A DNA stretch of 64,000 nucleotides from Phaeobacter sp. QD34_24. Its GTDB lineage: Bacteria; Pseudomonadota; Alphaproteobacteria; Rhodobacterales; Rhodobacteraceae. The notes beneath the pieces were generated by a model. It was not told the origin of the DNA. It did no database searches and worked only from the letters and a program-made list of their open reading frames with translations. The stretch spans positions 175,463 to 239,462 of the forward strand of contig NZ_JARCJD010000002.1 in NCBI RefSeq assembly GCF_028890115.1, given 5' to 3'. Every line of letters starts with the position of its first letter. Positions within the stretch are counted from its first letter, which is position 1. The translations under genes and the position numbers were made by a program. Of this stretch, positions 26,807 through 35,521 are shown one piece after another.

Positions 26807-27250
26807 ATGGCTAAGACCCAAGATTTTACTGCGATGATGAAAGACATGATGGGCGCATTCCCGATGGACACCAAAGCCATGGAAGATGCCTTCAAGAACT
26901 CCGCCGCTCTGAACGAGAAGCTGGCAGCAGTTGCGCTGGGCGCCGCTGAGCAGTCCGCGGAAATCTCGACCAAATGGACCAAAGACACCCTGGCCAAGCT
27001 GGGCGCCGTCTCCAAGGCCCAGGCAGAGCCCGCCGATTACGCAAAGGCCGCAACCGATTTCGCCAGCGCCTCCGCTGAAGTGGCCGCCGAAAACATGGCT
27101 GCCTTCGCCGAGATCGCCAAGAAGGCACAGACCGAAACCGTCGAGCTGCTGATGGCTGCCGGTAAGGACATCAGCGAAGAGGCGACCGCCGCTGTCAAGA
27201 AGGCCACCGAAGAGGTGACCACCGCAGCCAAGAAAGCGGCCGCGAAGTAA
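26807..27250 (+). CDS. phaP: Phasin (PHB granule coat protein)
   Basis: A 147-residue, all-helical, alanine-rich amphipathic protein (FKNSAALNEKLAAVALGAAEQSAEISTKWTKDTLAKLGAVSK for the core, ending in a Lys/Ala-rich tail AAVKKATEEVTTAAKKAAAK that resembles a histone-like C-terminus). Phasins coat PHB granules and control their size. Typical N-terminal MAKTQDFTAMMKDMM. Lies behind a PhaR-controlled promoter and ahead of an intrinsic terminator, so it can be expressed alone. Confidence 0.93.
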   Translation: MAKTQDFTAMMKDMMGAFPMDTKAMEDAFKNSAALNEKLAAVALGAAEQSAEISTKWTKDTLAKLGAVSKAQAEPADYAKAATDFASASAEVAAENMAAFAEIAKKAQTETVELLMAAGKDISEEATAAVKKATEEVTTAAKKAAAK

Positions 27251-27307
27251 GAACTAACACATGGAGGCACCAGCTCTCCTCCCAATCGGTGCCAACATGT
27301 GATGAAA

Positions 27308-27337
27308 GGGCAGGCCACGCGGGCCTGCCCTTTTCGT
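27308..27337 (+). terminator. Intrinsic terminator of phaP
   Basis: GGGCAGGCC-ACGCG-GGCCTGCCC, a 9-bp perfect stem followed by TTTTCGTTTC. Confidence 0.88.
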
Positions 27338-27365
27338 TTCGGATCCAGGGCTAAAGACCTCCGGC

Positions 27366-28238
27366 TTAAAAGGCTGCCTGGCTGAAACAGCGGTGCTCTG
27401 GCTCCCAGCCGCAGGAGAGTTTCAGTTTCTCGGCGCAGAGTTGCTGATCCAGCGTCGGGCCTTCGGCCCAATCGCCGTATTTGCACAGCACATATTTCAG
27501 GGTGCGCACCACATAGCCCGAGGCGTGATCGCGTCTACGGGTGATTTCACTGATGATCTCGTGGGCGGGAACGCCGGACTGGGCGCAGACGTTGAATTCA
27601 CCGGTCAGATCCGGGCGCTCCAACAGGCTGCGATAGGCCCGGGCCAGATCGTCACGATGCACCAGCGGCCAGCGGGTGCCGAGGCCACCCCAGGCCTCGA
27701 TCGGATCCTCCCGGCGGGCCGCGTCCAGATAGCGGGAAAAAACGCCGCCACCATCCTCGTGATAGACCATCGCCGGGTGCAGAACCGCTGCTGACACGCC
27801 TTTTGCGGTGAGCACCTGCCTGGCCTGCGCTATCATCCACTCGAAACTGGAGATTGGTCGTTTGAAGGTGGTTTCATCGGCAATCCGCTCTCCGGTTGCG
27901 CCGTACAGCCAGCAGCCCCCGGTATAGAGAAACCTGAGCGGCGTGTCGCGCCGGGCCGCCTGGTTCAGCAGCTCGGTGATCACCTTGCGGTCGGTCTCTC
28001 CCATATCCGCTTCGAAGGTGGCAGCGGCCTGGATCACCGCATCCACATGGTGCACCCTGTCGGACCAGCGCTGGGGGTCCTTGAGATCGCCGCGCAGTGG
28101 GGAGGCGCCAATTTCTGCCAGCCGGGCCGCGGATTGGTCCGAGCGTGCAAGTCCCGTCACCGTATGGCCGTGATGGACAAGTTCCCGCGTGATGGCGGTT
28201 CCGATGGAGCCGGTGCCTCCCAAGAGCAATACGCGCAT
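27366..28238 (-). CDS. NAD(P)-dependent epimerase/dehydratase-like protein
   Basis: A 290-residue extended short-chain dehydrogenase. The Rossmann motif GGTGSIGTAITRELVHHGH is at the N-terminus, followed by SPLRGDLKDPQ, AVIQAAATFEAD and the region LYTGGCWLYGATGE. The usual YxxxK active-site motif is not obvious (a W or Y lies in the SGG-like region), so it may be atypical and act as a nucleotide-sugar- or NmrA-like binding protein. It sits between phaP and phaR on the opposite strand; no functional tie to PHB is evident. Confidence 0.75.
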   Translation of the reverse strand: MRVLLLGGTGSIGTAITRELVHHGHTVTGLARSDQSAARLAEIGASPLRGDLKDPQRWSDRVHHVDAVIQAAATFEADMGETDRKVITELLNQAARRDTPLRFLYTGGCWLYGATGERIADETTFKRPISSFEWMIAQARQVLTAKGVSAAVLHPAMVYHEDGGGVFSRYLDAARREDPIEAWGGLGTRWPLVHRDDLARAYRSLLERPDLTGEFNVCAQSGVPAHEIISEITRRRDHASGYVVRTLKYVLCKYGDWAEGPTLDQQLCAEKLKLSCGWEPEHRCFSQAAF

Positions 28239-28381
28239 GTCGCAGCCCGTCCTGTGCAGTTTCAGTTGCGGGGAGCTGTGTAAAAGTTCAAGCCAACTTC
28301 AGGTCAAGCGGTTTTTGCAGGCTATGAGAGCAGGGAGGGGAACATTTTCCGCCTAAGGCCCTGCGAGGCTTTTCTTTTGTT

Positions 28382-28412
28382 CTGCGCTCGCATAGGGTTT
28401 TCTGCAATGCAT
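28382..28412. promoter_or_regulatory. Two degenerate PhaR-like sites before phaR
   Basis: CTGCGCTCGCAT and CTGCAATGCAT each differ by one base from CTGC-N3/4-GCAG and lie 20-50 bases upstream of phaR, which fits weak autoregulation. Confidence 0.35.
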
Positions 28413-28432
28413 CATGTCTGGGGAGGTATGAC

Positions 28433-29002
28433 ATGGCGGAACAGGAAAAGCCCCTGCTTATCAAGCGCTACGCCAGTCGGCGCCTGTATAACACCGAGAC
28501 CAGCGATTACGTCACGCTGGAGGATATCGCCGGGTTCATCCGGGATGGGCGCGAGGTGCAGATCGTCGACCTCAAGACCGGAGACGATCTGACGCGCCAG
28601 TATCTTTTGCAGATCATTGCCGAACATGAAAGCCGCGGCGAGAACGTGCTGCCGGTCAATGTGCTGAACGATCTGGTGCGCAGCTACATGGTGCCGGGCG
28701 GCGGTGTGATGCCGCAGTTCCTGCAGAGCTCCTTTGACATGCTGCGCGACAGTCAGTCGAAGATGATGGAAAACATGAATGCGATGAACCCGATGGCGAA
28801 CATGCCGGGGTTCGAGGCGATGAAGGCGCAGCAGGAAGCCTTCCTCAAGGCGATGACCGGGGGATTGTCCAGCGGTTGGACCGGGGGCAGCAGTACGCCC
28901 GAACCGGACAGCGCAGGGTCCGACAGCGAAGGGGAAGAGGATCTGGATGCGATCAAGCGCCAGTTGAGCGAGTTGCAGGACAAGCTGTCCAGGATCAAGT
29001 GA
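28433..29002 (+). CDS. phaR: Polyhydroxyalkanoate synthesis repressor PhaR
   Basis: A 189-residue protein with the highly conserved PHB/PHA accumulation regulator DNA-binding domain at residues 6-68 (LLIKRYASRRLYNTETSDYVTLEDIAGFIRDGREVQIVDLKTGDDLTRQYLLQIIAEHE, here described by its ends LLIKRYASRRLYNT and LTRQYLLQII) and a C-terminal region with helices and SSGWTGGSS low complexity, ending in a coiled coil. It represses phaP and phaC-type genes and is released by binding PHB. A strong GGGAGG site is present. Placed at the end of the PHB locus. Confidence 0.95.
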   Translation: MAEQEKPLLIKRYASRRLYNTETSDYVTLEDIAGFIRDGREVQIVDLKTGDDLTRQYLLQIIAEHESRGENVLPVNVLNDLVRSYMVPGGGVMPQFLQSSFDMLRDSQSKMMENMNAMNPMANMPGFEAMKAQQEAFLKAMTGGLSSGWTGGSSTPEPDSAGSDSEGEEDLDAIKRQLSELQDKLSRIK

Positions 29003-29051
29003 TCCGGTGACGCGGCTCTGGCGGCAGCCTGCTCCATGTCTGACCTGATGA

Positions 29052-29079
29052 AACCCGGCTGTTTTGCCGGGTTTTTTCG
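29052..29079 (+). terminator. Intrinsic terminator of phaR
   Basis: AACCCGGC-TGTTTT-GCCGGGTT with a run of T, directly behind phaR. A second, very GC-rich 9-bp hairpin at 29160-29181 follows without a T-run. Confidence 0.87.
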
Positions 29080-29202
29080 TCTCTGGGAAGGGCCTTGGCG
29101 GGGGCGCTCCCGCCCGATCCTGCGCAGCCCTGACGGGCGGCGCGGAGCCGTTGGGCCAAGCGCCGCGCAGAGGCGCGGCGCGGGCGCGTCCATGGCGAAG
29201 GG

Positions 29203-30411
29203 TCAGGCTGCGGCGCGGCCCATGGTTTCATTGGCTGCGGCCAGCAGGATATCGACGGTGATATCCAGTTCCGCCTTGGTCAGACGCACCGGCAGGCGCA
29301 CGTCGCAGGCCTTCATCAGCATGGCACGGGTCTGCGGCAGTTCGGGCAGATCCGAAAGGAATTGCCAGTTCCAGAAAGCGCGGGCATTGTCCGTGGAGAG
29401 ACCAAAGACCTGCACCTTGACGCCCTTTTCGGCGGCGGATTTGGCAAAGGCCTTGATCTCTTCCTCGTTCATGCCGACCAGATTGAACTGGATCGAATCC
29501 GGCGCGCGCCGTTCAGGCGCCAGCGGGGCGGGCACGTCGAAATAGGGGGCGGCATTCAGGCGGTCCGCCACATAGTCATGGTTCTTCAGCCCGTCCCGCA
29601 CCCGGCGCGCCAGTTCCGGCAGCTGCGGGCGGATCACGGCGGCGGAAAGGTTGCTCATCCGGAGGTTATAGAGCGGCAGCTGGTTCTGCCATTTGGCAAA
29701 GGCCTCGGCCAGGTCCGGAGTGTTCTCACCGCGCGGACCTTTGTGTTTCTGCCAGTTGTGCTCATAGGCCCCCGACATGATCACCGCGCGGGCCACCAGA
29801 TCGGCATCGTCGGTGACCAGGATACCGCCTTCGCCCGCGTTGATCATCTTGTAGGACTGGAAGGAGAAGCAGCCGACCCGGCCAATGGTTCCGATATTCT
29901 GCCCGTTCCAGGTGGTGCCGAGCGAATGGGCGGCATCCTCGATCACCGGGATGTCGCGGGCCGCGCACAGGGCCATGATGGCATCCATGTCCGAGGTGTG
30001 ACCGCGCATGTGGCTGATGATCACGGCCGAGATGTCCTGATCTAGACGCGCCTCGAAATCGGCGATGTCGATGCGGTAATTCTCGCCGACCTCGCACAGA
30101 ACGGGGATGCAATCGGCATGCACCACCGAGGAGGGAACTGCCGCGAAGGTGAAGCCGGGGATCAGCACGCGGGCATCACGGGGCAGGCCTAGCGCCTTCA
30201 ACGACAGGAACAGCGCCGCCGAGCAGGAGGAGACCGCAAGGGCATATTTGCAGCCGATCAGTTCCGCGAACTCCTGTTCCAGCAGGGCGACGGGGGCATC
30301 CTCGGGGGCGGTGTAGCGAAACAGGTCGCCCGATTGCATCAGCGCGTCAATCGCCTCCCGGGCGGCTGCGGGGATCGGTTCGGCGTCATGAACGTTCGGG
30401 GGCAGCGTCAT
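29203..30411 (-). CDS. DegT/DnrJ/EryC1/StrS-family aminotransferase
   Basis: A 402-residue PLP enzyme of the DegT (sugar aminotransferase) family, with SSCSAALFLSLKALGL (start of the PLP site), VIEDAAHSLGTTWNG (Asp for the pyridine nitrogen) and Lys188 in FSFQSYKMINAGEGG. Such enzymes usually aminate nucleotide-linked or free sugars. It lies behind the puuA/puuB-type genes on the same strand but behind its own putative operator. In this setting it could be an amine aminotransferase; substrate unknown. Confidence 0.85.
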   Translation of the reverse strand: MTLPPNVHDAEPIPAAAREAIDALMQSGDLFRYTAPEDAPVALLEQEFAELIGCKYALAVSSCSAALFLSLKALGLPRDARVLIPGFTFAAVPSSVVHADCIPVLCEVGENYRIDIADFEARLDQDISAVIISHMRGHTSDMDAIMALCAARDIPVIEDAAHSLGTTWNGQNIGTIGRVGCFSFQSYKMINAGEGGILVTDDADLVARAVIMSGAYEHNWQKHKGPRGENTPDLAEAFAKWQNQLPLYNLRMSNLSAAVIRPQLPELARRVRDGLKNHDYVADRLNAAPYFDVPAPLAPERRAPDSIQFNLVGMNEEEIKAFAKSAAEKGVKVQVFGLSTDNARAFWNWQFLSDLPELPQTRAMLMKACDVRLPVRLTKAELDITVDILLAAANETMGRAAA

Positions 30412-30422
30412 ATTTCAATTTC

Positions 30423-30439
30423 CCAAATATCTGATTTGG
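30423..30439 (-). promoter_or_regulatory. Palindromic operator candidate of the DegT gene
   Basis: CCAAAT-ATCTG-ATTTGG, six-base perfect arms with flanking TT/AA continuing the symmetry, 12 bases upstream of the DegT start. It is not identical to the TTTGATCAAA element of the other amine-cluster genes but shares CCAAAT. Confidence 0.35.
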
Positions 30440-30560
30440 TAATTCTAAAACAGCAGGCGGGTAAAGCCAAGCAAAAGGCCCAGCTTCAACCTTCGGACAG
30501 GGAAAAATTCACAGAACTGTTGCGATGTCGCAGGGGAGGCTGGGGGTATTTGCGCCGCGA

Positions 30561-31871
30561 TCAGAGCCCCAAACGGTCCCGCATGGCGAACCAGGTCATT
30601 GCCAGCACCAATAGCGGCGAGCGCAGGCGCGATCCGCCGGGAAAGGCGGGGGCGGGGACGCGGGCCATGGTGTCAAAGCCTTCGGCCTGTCCCTTGATGG
30701 CCTGCGCCATCAACTGCCCGGCATGGGTGGCAGTGCCGACCCCGTGGCCGGAATAGCCCGAGGCCGACAGGACATTGGGCGCCAACCTGGCAAGATAGGG
30801 CATGCGTTTCATGGTGATGCCCAGGGTCCCGCCCCAGGCGTAATCGACGCGCACATCCCGCAGATGCGGGAAGATCTGAAGCATGGGCTTGCGCACCGTC
30901 GCCTCGATATCGGTGGGAAAGCGGTAGCCATAGCTTTCGCCGCCGCCGAACAGCAGCCTTTTGTCGTGGCTGAGGCGGAAGTAGTTGACCACGAATTTGC
31001 TGTCGGCCACGGCCACATCGCGGGTCAGCACCTCAGTCGCCCTGTCGCCCAGGGGTTCGGTGGCGACCACGAAATTGTTGATCGGCATCACCCGGGCCGC
31101 AACCTGGCGGTTGAGCCCGCCAAGGTAGCCATTACAGGCGAGGATCAGGTGATCGGCGGTGACGGTGCCTGCCGCCGTGCGCAGCTTGACCTTGGCGCCT
31201 TCGCTGATCTCCAGGGCTTCGCTTTGTTCATAGATCTTTGCGCCGGCCGCATCTGCCGCCCGGGCCAGGCCCAGGGCATAGTTCAGCGGGTGCAGGTGGG
31301 CCGCGCCATGGTCAAGGAAACCGCCCTTGTAATCCGGTGATGGGCACATGGCATGGCAGGCGCTCTGGTCCAGGATTTCAAGCTGATCGTAGCCATAGCG
31401 CTCCTGCAGGTGGCGGCCATAGTCGTGCAGATGCTTGACCTCACCGTGGGAGGAGCCGGTCCAGGCCACCCCCGGTTTCAGGTGGCAATCGATGTCATGA
31501 CGGGCGATCAGGGATTTCACCAGATCCTTCGCCTCTTCCCCCAATTGCCAGAGTTTCCGGGACTCTGTCTCACCCATCAGGCTTTCGAGACCTTCCTGAT
31601 CCATGCGCTGCCCGCTGCCAAGCTGCCCGCCATTGCGGCCAGAGGCGCCAAAACCGACGCGGTGTGCCTCCAGGAGGACCACCTCCATGCCAGCCTCTGC
31701 CAGGTGCAGCGCGGCAGACAGGCCGGTGTAACCGCCGCCAACGATGCAGACATCGGCCCGGATATCGCCCTTGAGCGCGGGAAAGGGCGCGGTTGCGGTC
31801 GCCGTTGCCGTGTACCAGCTGTCCGGATAGTGGCCCTTGCGGTCATTGGAATAGAGCAGGTTCAAACCCAT
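30561..31871 (-). CDS. Gamma-glutamylputrescine oxidase-like flavoprotein (PuuB-like)
   Basis: A 436-residue FAD-dependent oxidoreductase of the DAO/PuuB group. The ADP-binding motif VGGGYTGLSAALHLAEAG is near residue 40, followed by LEAHRVGFGASGRNGGQ and later YAWGGTLGITMKRMPYL and SGYSGHGVGTATHAGQL. Such enzymes oxidise gamma-glutamylated putrescine to the aldehyde. It is directly downstream of the puuA-like gene. Exact amine substrate is inference. Confidence 0.82.
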   Translation of the reverse strand: MGLNLLYSNDRKGHYPDSWYTATATATAPFPALKGDIRADVCIVGGGYTGLSAALHLAEAGMEVVLLEAHRVGFGASGRNGGQLGSGQRMDQEGLESLMGETESRKLWQLGEEAKDLVKSLIARHDIDCHLKPGVAWTGSSHGEVKHLHDYGRHLQERYGYDQLEILDQSACHAMCPSPDYKGGFLDHGAAHLHPLNYALGLARAADAAGAKIYEQSEALEISEGAKVKLRTAAGTVTADHLILACNGYLGGLNRQVAARVMPINNFVVATEPLGDRATEVLTRDVAVADSKFVVNYFRLSHDKRLLFGGGESYGYRFPTDIEATVRKPMLQIFPHLRDVRVDYAWGGTLGITMKRMPYLARLAPNVLSASGYSGHGVGTATHAGQLMAQAIKGQAEGFDTMARVPAPAFPGGSRLRSPLLVLAMTWFAMRDRLGL

Positions 31872-31959
31872 GGGATCACCTCATGCAGACGGGGCGCGCC
31901 GGGATCAGCGGCGCGGGATTTGGTCGGTGTTGCACCGCGCGGGCGGCAGGAACCAAGGA

Positions 31960-33318
31960 TCAGACGTTCAGCAGCAGGTGCTCACGCTCCCAGGGGGAGA
32001 TCACCTGTAGGAATTCCTCGTATTCGGTGCGTTTGACGATGCCATAGACGCGGGCGAACTCGGGGCCGAGGACCTCGTGCAGCTTGCTGGCCTCGTCAAA
32101 GAGATCCAGCGCCTGTCCCATGACCTGGGGAATATCGCCGTCGCCCTCATAGGCGTCGCCCTTGAACTGGCGGCGGGGGCGTTCCTCTTCGATGAGACCG
32201 AGATAGCCGCAGGCCAGCGATACGGCGATGCCGAGGTACGGGTTGCAGTCCATCCCGGCAAGGCGATTTTCCACGCGGCGCGCCGCGGGGCCGGAGAGCG
32301 GCACGCGGATCCCGGTGGTGCGGTTGTCGCGGCCCCATTCCAGGTTGATGGGGGCGGCGTGGTCCTTCACGTAGCGCCGGTAAGAGTTCACATAGGGCGC
32401 CATCACCGCGACGCCGGCGGGCAGGTGGTTCTGCAGCCCGGCGATGAAGTGATAGAAGGCATCCGTTTCACCGCCTTGTGGGCCGGAGAAGATGTTTTCG
32501 CCGGTTTCCTTGTCGATGATCGAGTGGTGGATATGCATGGCCGAGCCGGGCTCATCCGCGATCGGTTTTGCCATGAAGGTGGCAAAGCAGTCGTGGCGCA
32601 GCGCGGCCTCGCGGATCAGGCGCTTGAAGTAGAAGACCTCATCCGCCAGCTTCACCGGATCGCCATGGCGCAGGTTGATTTCCAACTGCCCGGCACCGCC
32701 TTCCTGGGTGATGCCGTCGATCTCGAAGCCCTGTGCTTCGGCAAAGTCGTAGATGTCGTCGATCACCGGGCCGAATTCATCCACGGCTGTCATCGAATAG
32801 GCCTGGCGCGCGGCGGCGGGGCGGCCCGAGCGGCCCATCATTGGCTTGATCTCATGGGCGGGGTCGACGTTACGGGCGACCAGGAAGAATTCCATCTCCG
32901 GCGCCACGACCGGATCCCAGCCCTTGTCGTGATAGAGCTGAACCACCCGCTTCAACACGTTGCGCGGCGAGCAGGCAATCGGGTCGCCGTCGCGGTCATA
33001 GGCATCGTGGATCACCTGCAATGTCCAGTCGCCGGTCCAGGGGGCTGCCGTCACCGTGGTCATGTCGGGGTAAAGGATCATGTCCCGTTCGATGAAGCCA
33101 TCCTCTCCGGCAGCCTCGCCCCAGTCGCCGGTGATGGTCTGGTAGAAGATGCTGTCGGGCAGGTGGAAATACTCTTGTTTCTCGAACTTGCTGGCTGGCA
33201 CCGCCTTCCCTCGGGCGATGCCCGGCAGGTCCGAGATGATGCATTCAACCTCGTCGAGACGACGGCCCTCCAGGTAGGATTTTGCGGCATCTGGAAGGGC
33301 GTCGAGCCAGGCGGACAT
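31960..33318 (-). CDS. Gamma-glutamylamine ligase, glutamine synthetase-like (PuuA-like)
   Basis: A 452-residue glutamine synthetase-fold ligase. Motifs: FLVARN (E-x-E region MEFFLVARN), GGAGQLEINLRHGDPV, ATFMAKPIADEPGSAMHIHHSIID (catalytic metal region) and NRTTGIRVP with ENRLAGMDCNPYL (phosphate and adenylyl region). Of the glutamine synthetase paralogues it fits the PuuA/GlnA-III type that ligates glutamate to an amine. Start shares one base with the GATase stop (TGATG) and has GAGAGGA upstream. Confidence 0.85.
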   Translation of the reverse strand: MSAWLDALPDAAKSYLEGRRLDEVECIISDLPGIARGKAVPASKFEKQEYFHLPDSIFYQTITGDWGEAAGEDGFIERDMILYPDMTTVTAAPWTGDWTLQVIHDAYDRDGDPIACSPRNVLKRVVQLYHDKGWDPVVAPEMEFFLVARNVDPAHEIKPMMGRSGRPAAARQAYSMTAVDEFGPVIDDIYDFAEAQGFEIDGITQEGGAGQLEINLRHGDPVKLADEVFYFKRLIREAALRHDCFATFMAKPIADEPGSAMHIHHSIIDKETGENIFSGPQGGETDAFYHFIAGLQNHLPAGVAVMAPYVNSYRRYVKDHAAPINLEWGRDNRTTGIRVPLSGPAARRVENRLAGMDCNPYLGIAVSLACGYLGLIEEERPRRQFKGDAYEGDGDIPQVMGQALDLFDEASKLHEVLGPEFARVYGIVKRTEYEEFLQVISPWEREHLLLNV

Positions 33319-33998
33319 CAGGTCCTCTCTTTCTTGAAAAACTCTGCGAGGAAGGTTGCGATTTCAGGATTGTCTACGGGGGTGTTCAGACCTTGGGCGG
33401 CGCTGTCGAGGATCTGATCCGGCACCACGCCGCGACCGCGTTTTTCGATCAGGCCCTGCACGAAGCCGTTCGAGAACTCGGGATGGGGCTGCACGGTCCA
33501 GATGTGGTCGCCATAGGCCAGGATGCCATTCTCGCAGAAGGCATTCCCTGCCAGCACGCGGGCGCCTTCGGGGCGCTGGATAACCTGATCCTGGTGCCAG
33601 GCGTTGAGGGTGACGTCCTTGCCGTCTTGCTGATAGGTCACATGACCCACGGCCCAGCCCCCATCGTATTTGGCAACCGTGCCGCCAAGAGCCTGCGCGA
33701 TGATCTGATGGCCAAAGCAGATCCCCGCCATGGGCTGTTTGCGGGCATTGATCTGGCGGATCAGTTCCTCCAGCGGGGGAATCCAGTCGTGCGGCTCATA
33801 GGCGCCGTGTTTGGATCCGGTGATCAGCCAGGCATCGGCCTCTTCTGGCCCATCCGGGAAGATACCATCCACGACAGCCCAGGTTTTGAATTCAAAGCCG
33901 TTCCCCCCCAAAAGGGTGCGGAACATTTCGTCATAGTCGCCCGAGCTTTCGATCAGGTCTTCGGGGGCATGGCCGGTTTGCAGAATGCCGATTTTCAT
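33318..33998 (-). CDS. Class I glutamine amidotransferase-like (GMP synthase-type, PuuD-like role)
   Basis: A 226-residue triad glutamine amidotransferase domain alone: nucleophile Cys94 in GICFGHQII, and the His172/Glu174 pair in VQPHPEF. It is most like the GATase1 group near GuaA; in amine-degrading clusters such enzymes hydrolyse the gamma-glutamyl bond. It precedes the puuA-like gene with a TGATG overlap and has the TTTGATCAAA palindrome just upstream. Confidence 0.83.
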   Translation of the reverse strand: MKIGILQTGHAPEDLIESSGDYDEMFRTLLGGNGFEFKTWAVVDGIFPDGPEEADAWLITGSKHGAYEPHDWIPPLEELIRQINARKQPMAGICFGHQIIAQALGGTVAKYDGGWAVGHVTYQQDGKDVTLNAWHQDQVIQRPEGARVLAGNAFCENGILAYGDHIWTVQPHPEFSNGFVQGLIEKRGRGVVPDQILDSAAQGLNTPVDNPEIATFLAEFFKKERT

Positions 33999-34007
33999 AG
34001 GTCACCA

Positions 34008-34021
34008 AATTTGATCAAATT
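34008..34021. promoter_or_regulatory. TTTGATCAAA palindrome before the GATase-puuA-puuB unit
   Basis: AATTTGATCAAATT, a perfect 14-base palindrome 10-23 bases upstream of the GATase start on the minus strand. The same core lies before the next glutamine synthetase-like gene, so both units probably share a regulator. Confidence 0.5.
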
Positions 34022-34055
34022 CACCCTATCCGATCCATGACGCTCGGGCAAGAGA

Positions 34056-35375
34056 TCATACCGCCTCAAGCCAGGACAGCCAGTGGGCCTCTTGCGGGCG
34101 GTTGGCGAATTCGGCCAGTTCCTGCCGTTTTGTCATCACCAGGTTGCGGATTGCCATGGCGGGCAGGATGCGAGCGATCAGCGGATCGCTTTCAAACAGA
34201 TCGATGGCCTCGGCCCAGCTGGCGGCAAGCTGTGGCAGCCCCTTGATGTCGTAGATGTTGCCGCTGGAGGGGGCGGGGGGCTGCATCGCGTCTTCGATCC
34301 CCACGAGGGCCGCGCCCAGCACGGTGGCCAGCATCAGATAGGGGTTGATGTCACCGCCCGCGGCCCGGTGTTCGATCCGGCGGGCCTTGGGGCTGCCGCC
34401 GGGAATGCGGATGGCGGCGGTGCGGTTTTCATAGGCCCAGGCGGCGCTGGTGGGCGCATGGGCGCCGGGGATCAGCCGGTCGTAGGAATTGCCGTGCGGG
34501 GCAAAGATCAGCGTGCTGGCGGGCATCGCCGCCAGGCAGCCGGCCACTGCATTCAGCAGCAGGTCGGACCCGGCATCGGTGCCATTGTCGAAGATGTTGT
34601 TTCCCGCCTCATCCACCACCGAGAAATGCACATGCATGCCGTTCCCGGCCTCTTCGGCATAGGGTTTCGCCATGAAGGTGGCGGCAAATCCGTGTTTGCG
34701 CGCCAGCCCCTTGACCAGGGCCTTGAACAGCCATGCATCGTCGGCACAGCGCATGGCATCCTGGTGATCGAGGTTGATTTCGAACTGGCCGAGGCCTGCT
34801 TCGGAAATGGCGTCCTTGGCGGGGATGCCCATCGCCTCGGCGCCCTCATAGACATCGGAAAAGAAGGCATCAAAGGCGTCAAGCTCGGCCACCGATAGCA
34901 CCGATTGCTGGTCCAGCTCGCGCCCCGTCAATGGGTCAATGGGCGGCCCCGGCTGCGCACCGCCGTCATCCACCAGGTTGAACTCCATCTCGGTCGCGGC
35001 AACGACTTTCCAGCCGCGCGCCGTGTAGCGCTCAAGCACCTGCGCCAGAACCTGGCGCGGATCGCCGAGGAAGGGCGTGCCGTCCTCCAGCACCATGGTC
35101 ATCGGGATCAGTGCCGAAGGGGTGCTGAGCCAGGGCATGGGGACAGCGCCGCGATCCGTTGGCAACAAGATGCCATCGGCATCGCCGGTCTCAAAGACCA
35201 GCGGGCTGTCCTCGATGTCGCGGCCCCAGATATCCACGTTTAGAACCGAGACAGGCATTCGGGCGGTGCCGTCATCCAGTTTGCGGGCAAGGCTTGCGGG
35301 CATGCGTTTGCCGCGCATCTGTCCATTCATGTCACAGGCGGCAATGCGGACGGTTCTGAGGCCAGAGAGGTCCAT
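34056..35375 (-). CDS. Second glutamine synthetase-like gamma-glutamylamine ligase
   Basis: A 439-residue paralogue of the puuA-like enzyme with the same signatures (GLGQFEINLDHQDA, ATFMAKPYAEEAGNGMHVHFSVVD, ENRTAAIRIPGGSPKARRIEHRAAGGDINPYL). The ATG at MDLSGLRTVR has GGAG seven bases upstream; the ATG four codons earlier has none. Two such ligases in one cluster may serve two different amines, or one may be a low-specificity enzyme. Confidence 0.82.
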   Translation of the reverse strand: MDLSGLRTVRIAACDMNGQMRGKRMPASLARKLDDGTARMPVSVLNVDIWGRDIEDSPLVFETGDADGILLPTDRGAVPMPWLSTPSALIPMTMVLEDGTPFLGDPRQVLAQVLERYTARGWKVVAATEMEFNLVDDGGAQPGPPIDPLTGRELDQQSVLSVAELDAFDAFFSDVYEGAEAMGIPAKDAISEAGLGQFEINLDHQDAMRCADDAWLFKALVKGLARKHGFAATFMAKPYAEEAGNGMHVHFSVVDEAGNNIFDNGTDAGSDLLLNAVAGCLAAMPASTLIFAPHGNSYDRLIPGAHAPTSAAWAYENRTAAIRIPGGSPKARRIEHRAAGGDINPYLMLATVLGAALVGIEDAMQPPAPSSGNIYDIKGLPQLAASWAEAIDLFESDPLIARILPAMAIRNLVMTKRQELAEFANRPQEAHWLSWLEAV

Positions 35376-35435
35376 TTGGGGCTCCATTGTTGGTGCTCAT
35401 AGTTCTACCGGAGCCAAGGAAAGACGCAATCAAAA

Positions 35436-35445
35436 TTTGATCAAA
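35436..35445. promoter_or_regulatory. TTTGATCAAA palindrome before the second ligase gene
   Basis: Perfect ten-base palindrome TTTGATCAAA about 60 bases upstream of the ligase start, inside an A/T-rich patch (AATCAAAATTTGATCAAAAATT region). Core identical to the site at 34010-34019. Confidence 0.5.
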
Positions 35446-35469
35446 AATTGCCGCAGCCCGATCTGCGCA

Positions 35470-35495
35470 CAAAAAATGGCCCCCGAAGGAGCCAT
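35470..35495 (-). terminator. Intrinsic terminator behind hisM-like gene
   Basis: Minus strand ATGGCTCC-TTCG-GGGGCCAT followed by T6; the loop is a UUCG tetraloop. Downstream of the transporter operon and upstream of the ligase unit. Confidence 0.88.
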
Positions 35496-35521
35496 GTTCT
35501 GTTGCTGTGCAAGAGGCGAAA

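Noticed and set aside
29160..29181. Very GC-rich 9-bp hairpin between phaR and the DegT gene
   Set aside because: No T-run and no partner; phaR already has a good terminator. No function assigned.
34008..34021. FNR/FnrL box
   Set aside because: TTGAT and ATCAA halves overlap without the four-base spacer of an FNR site.
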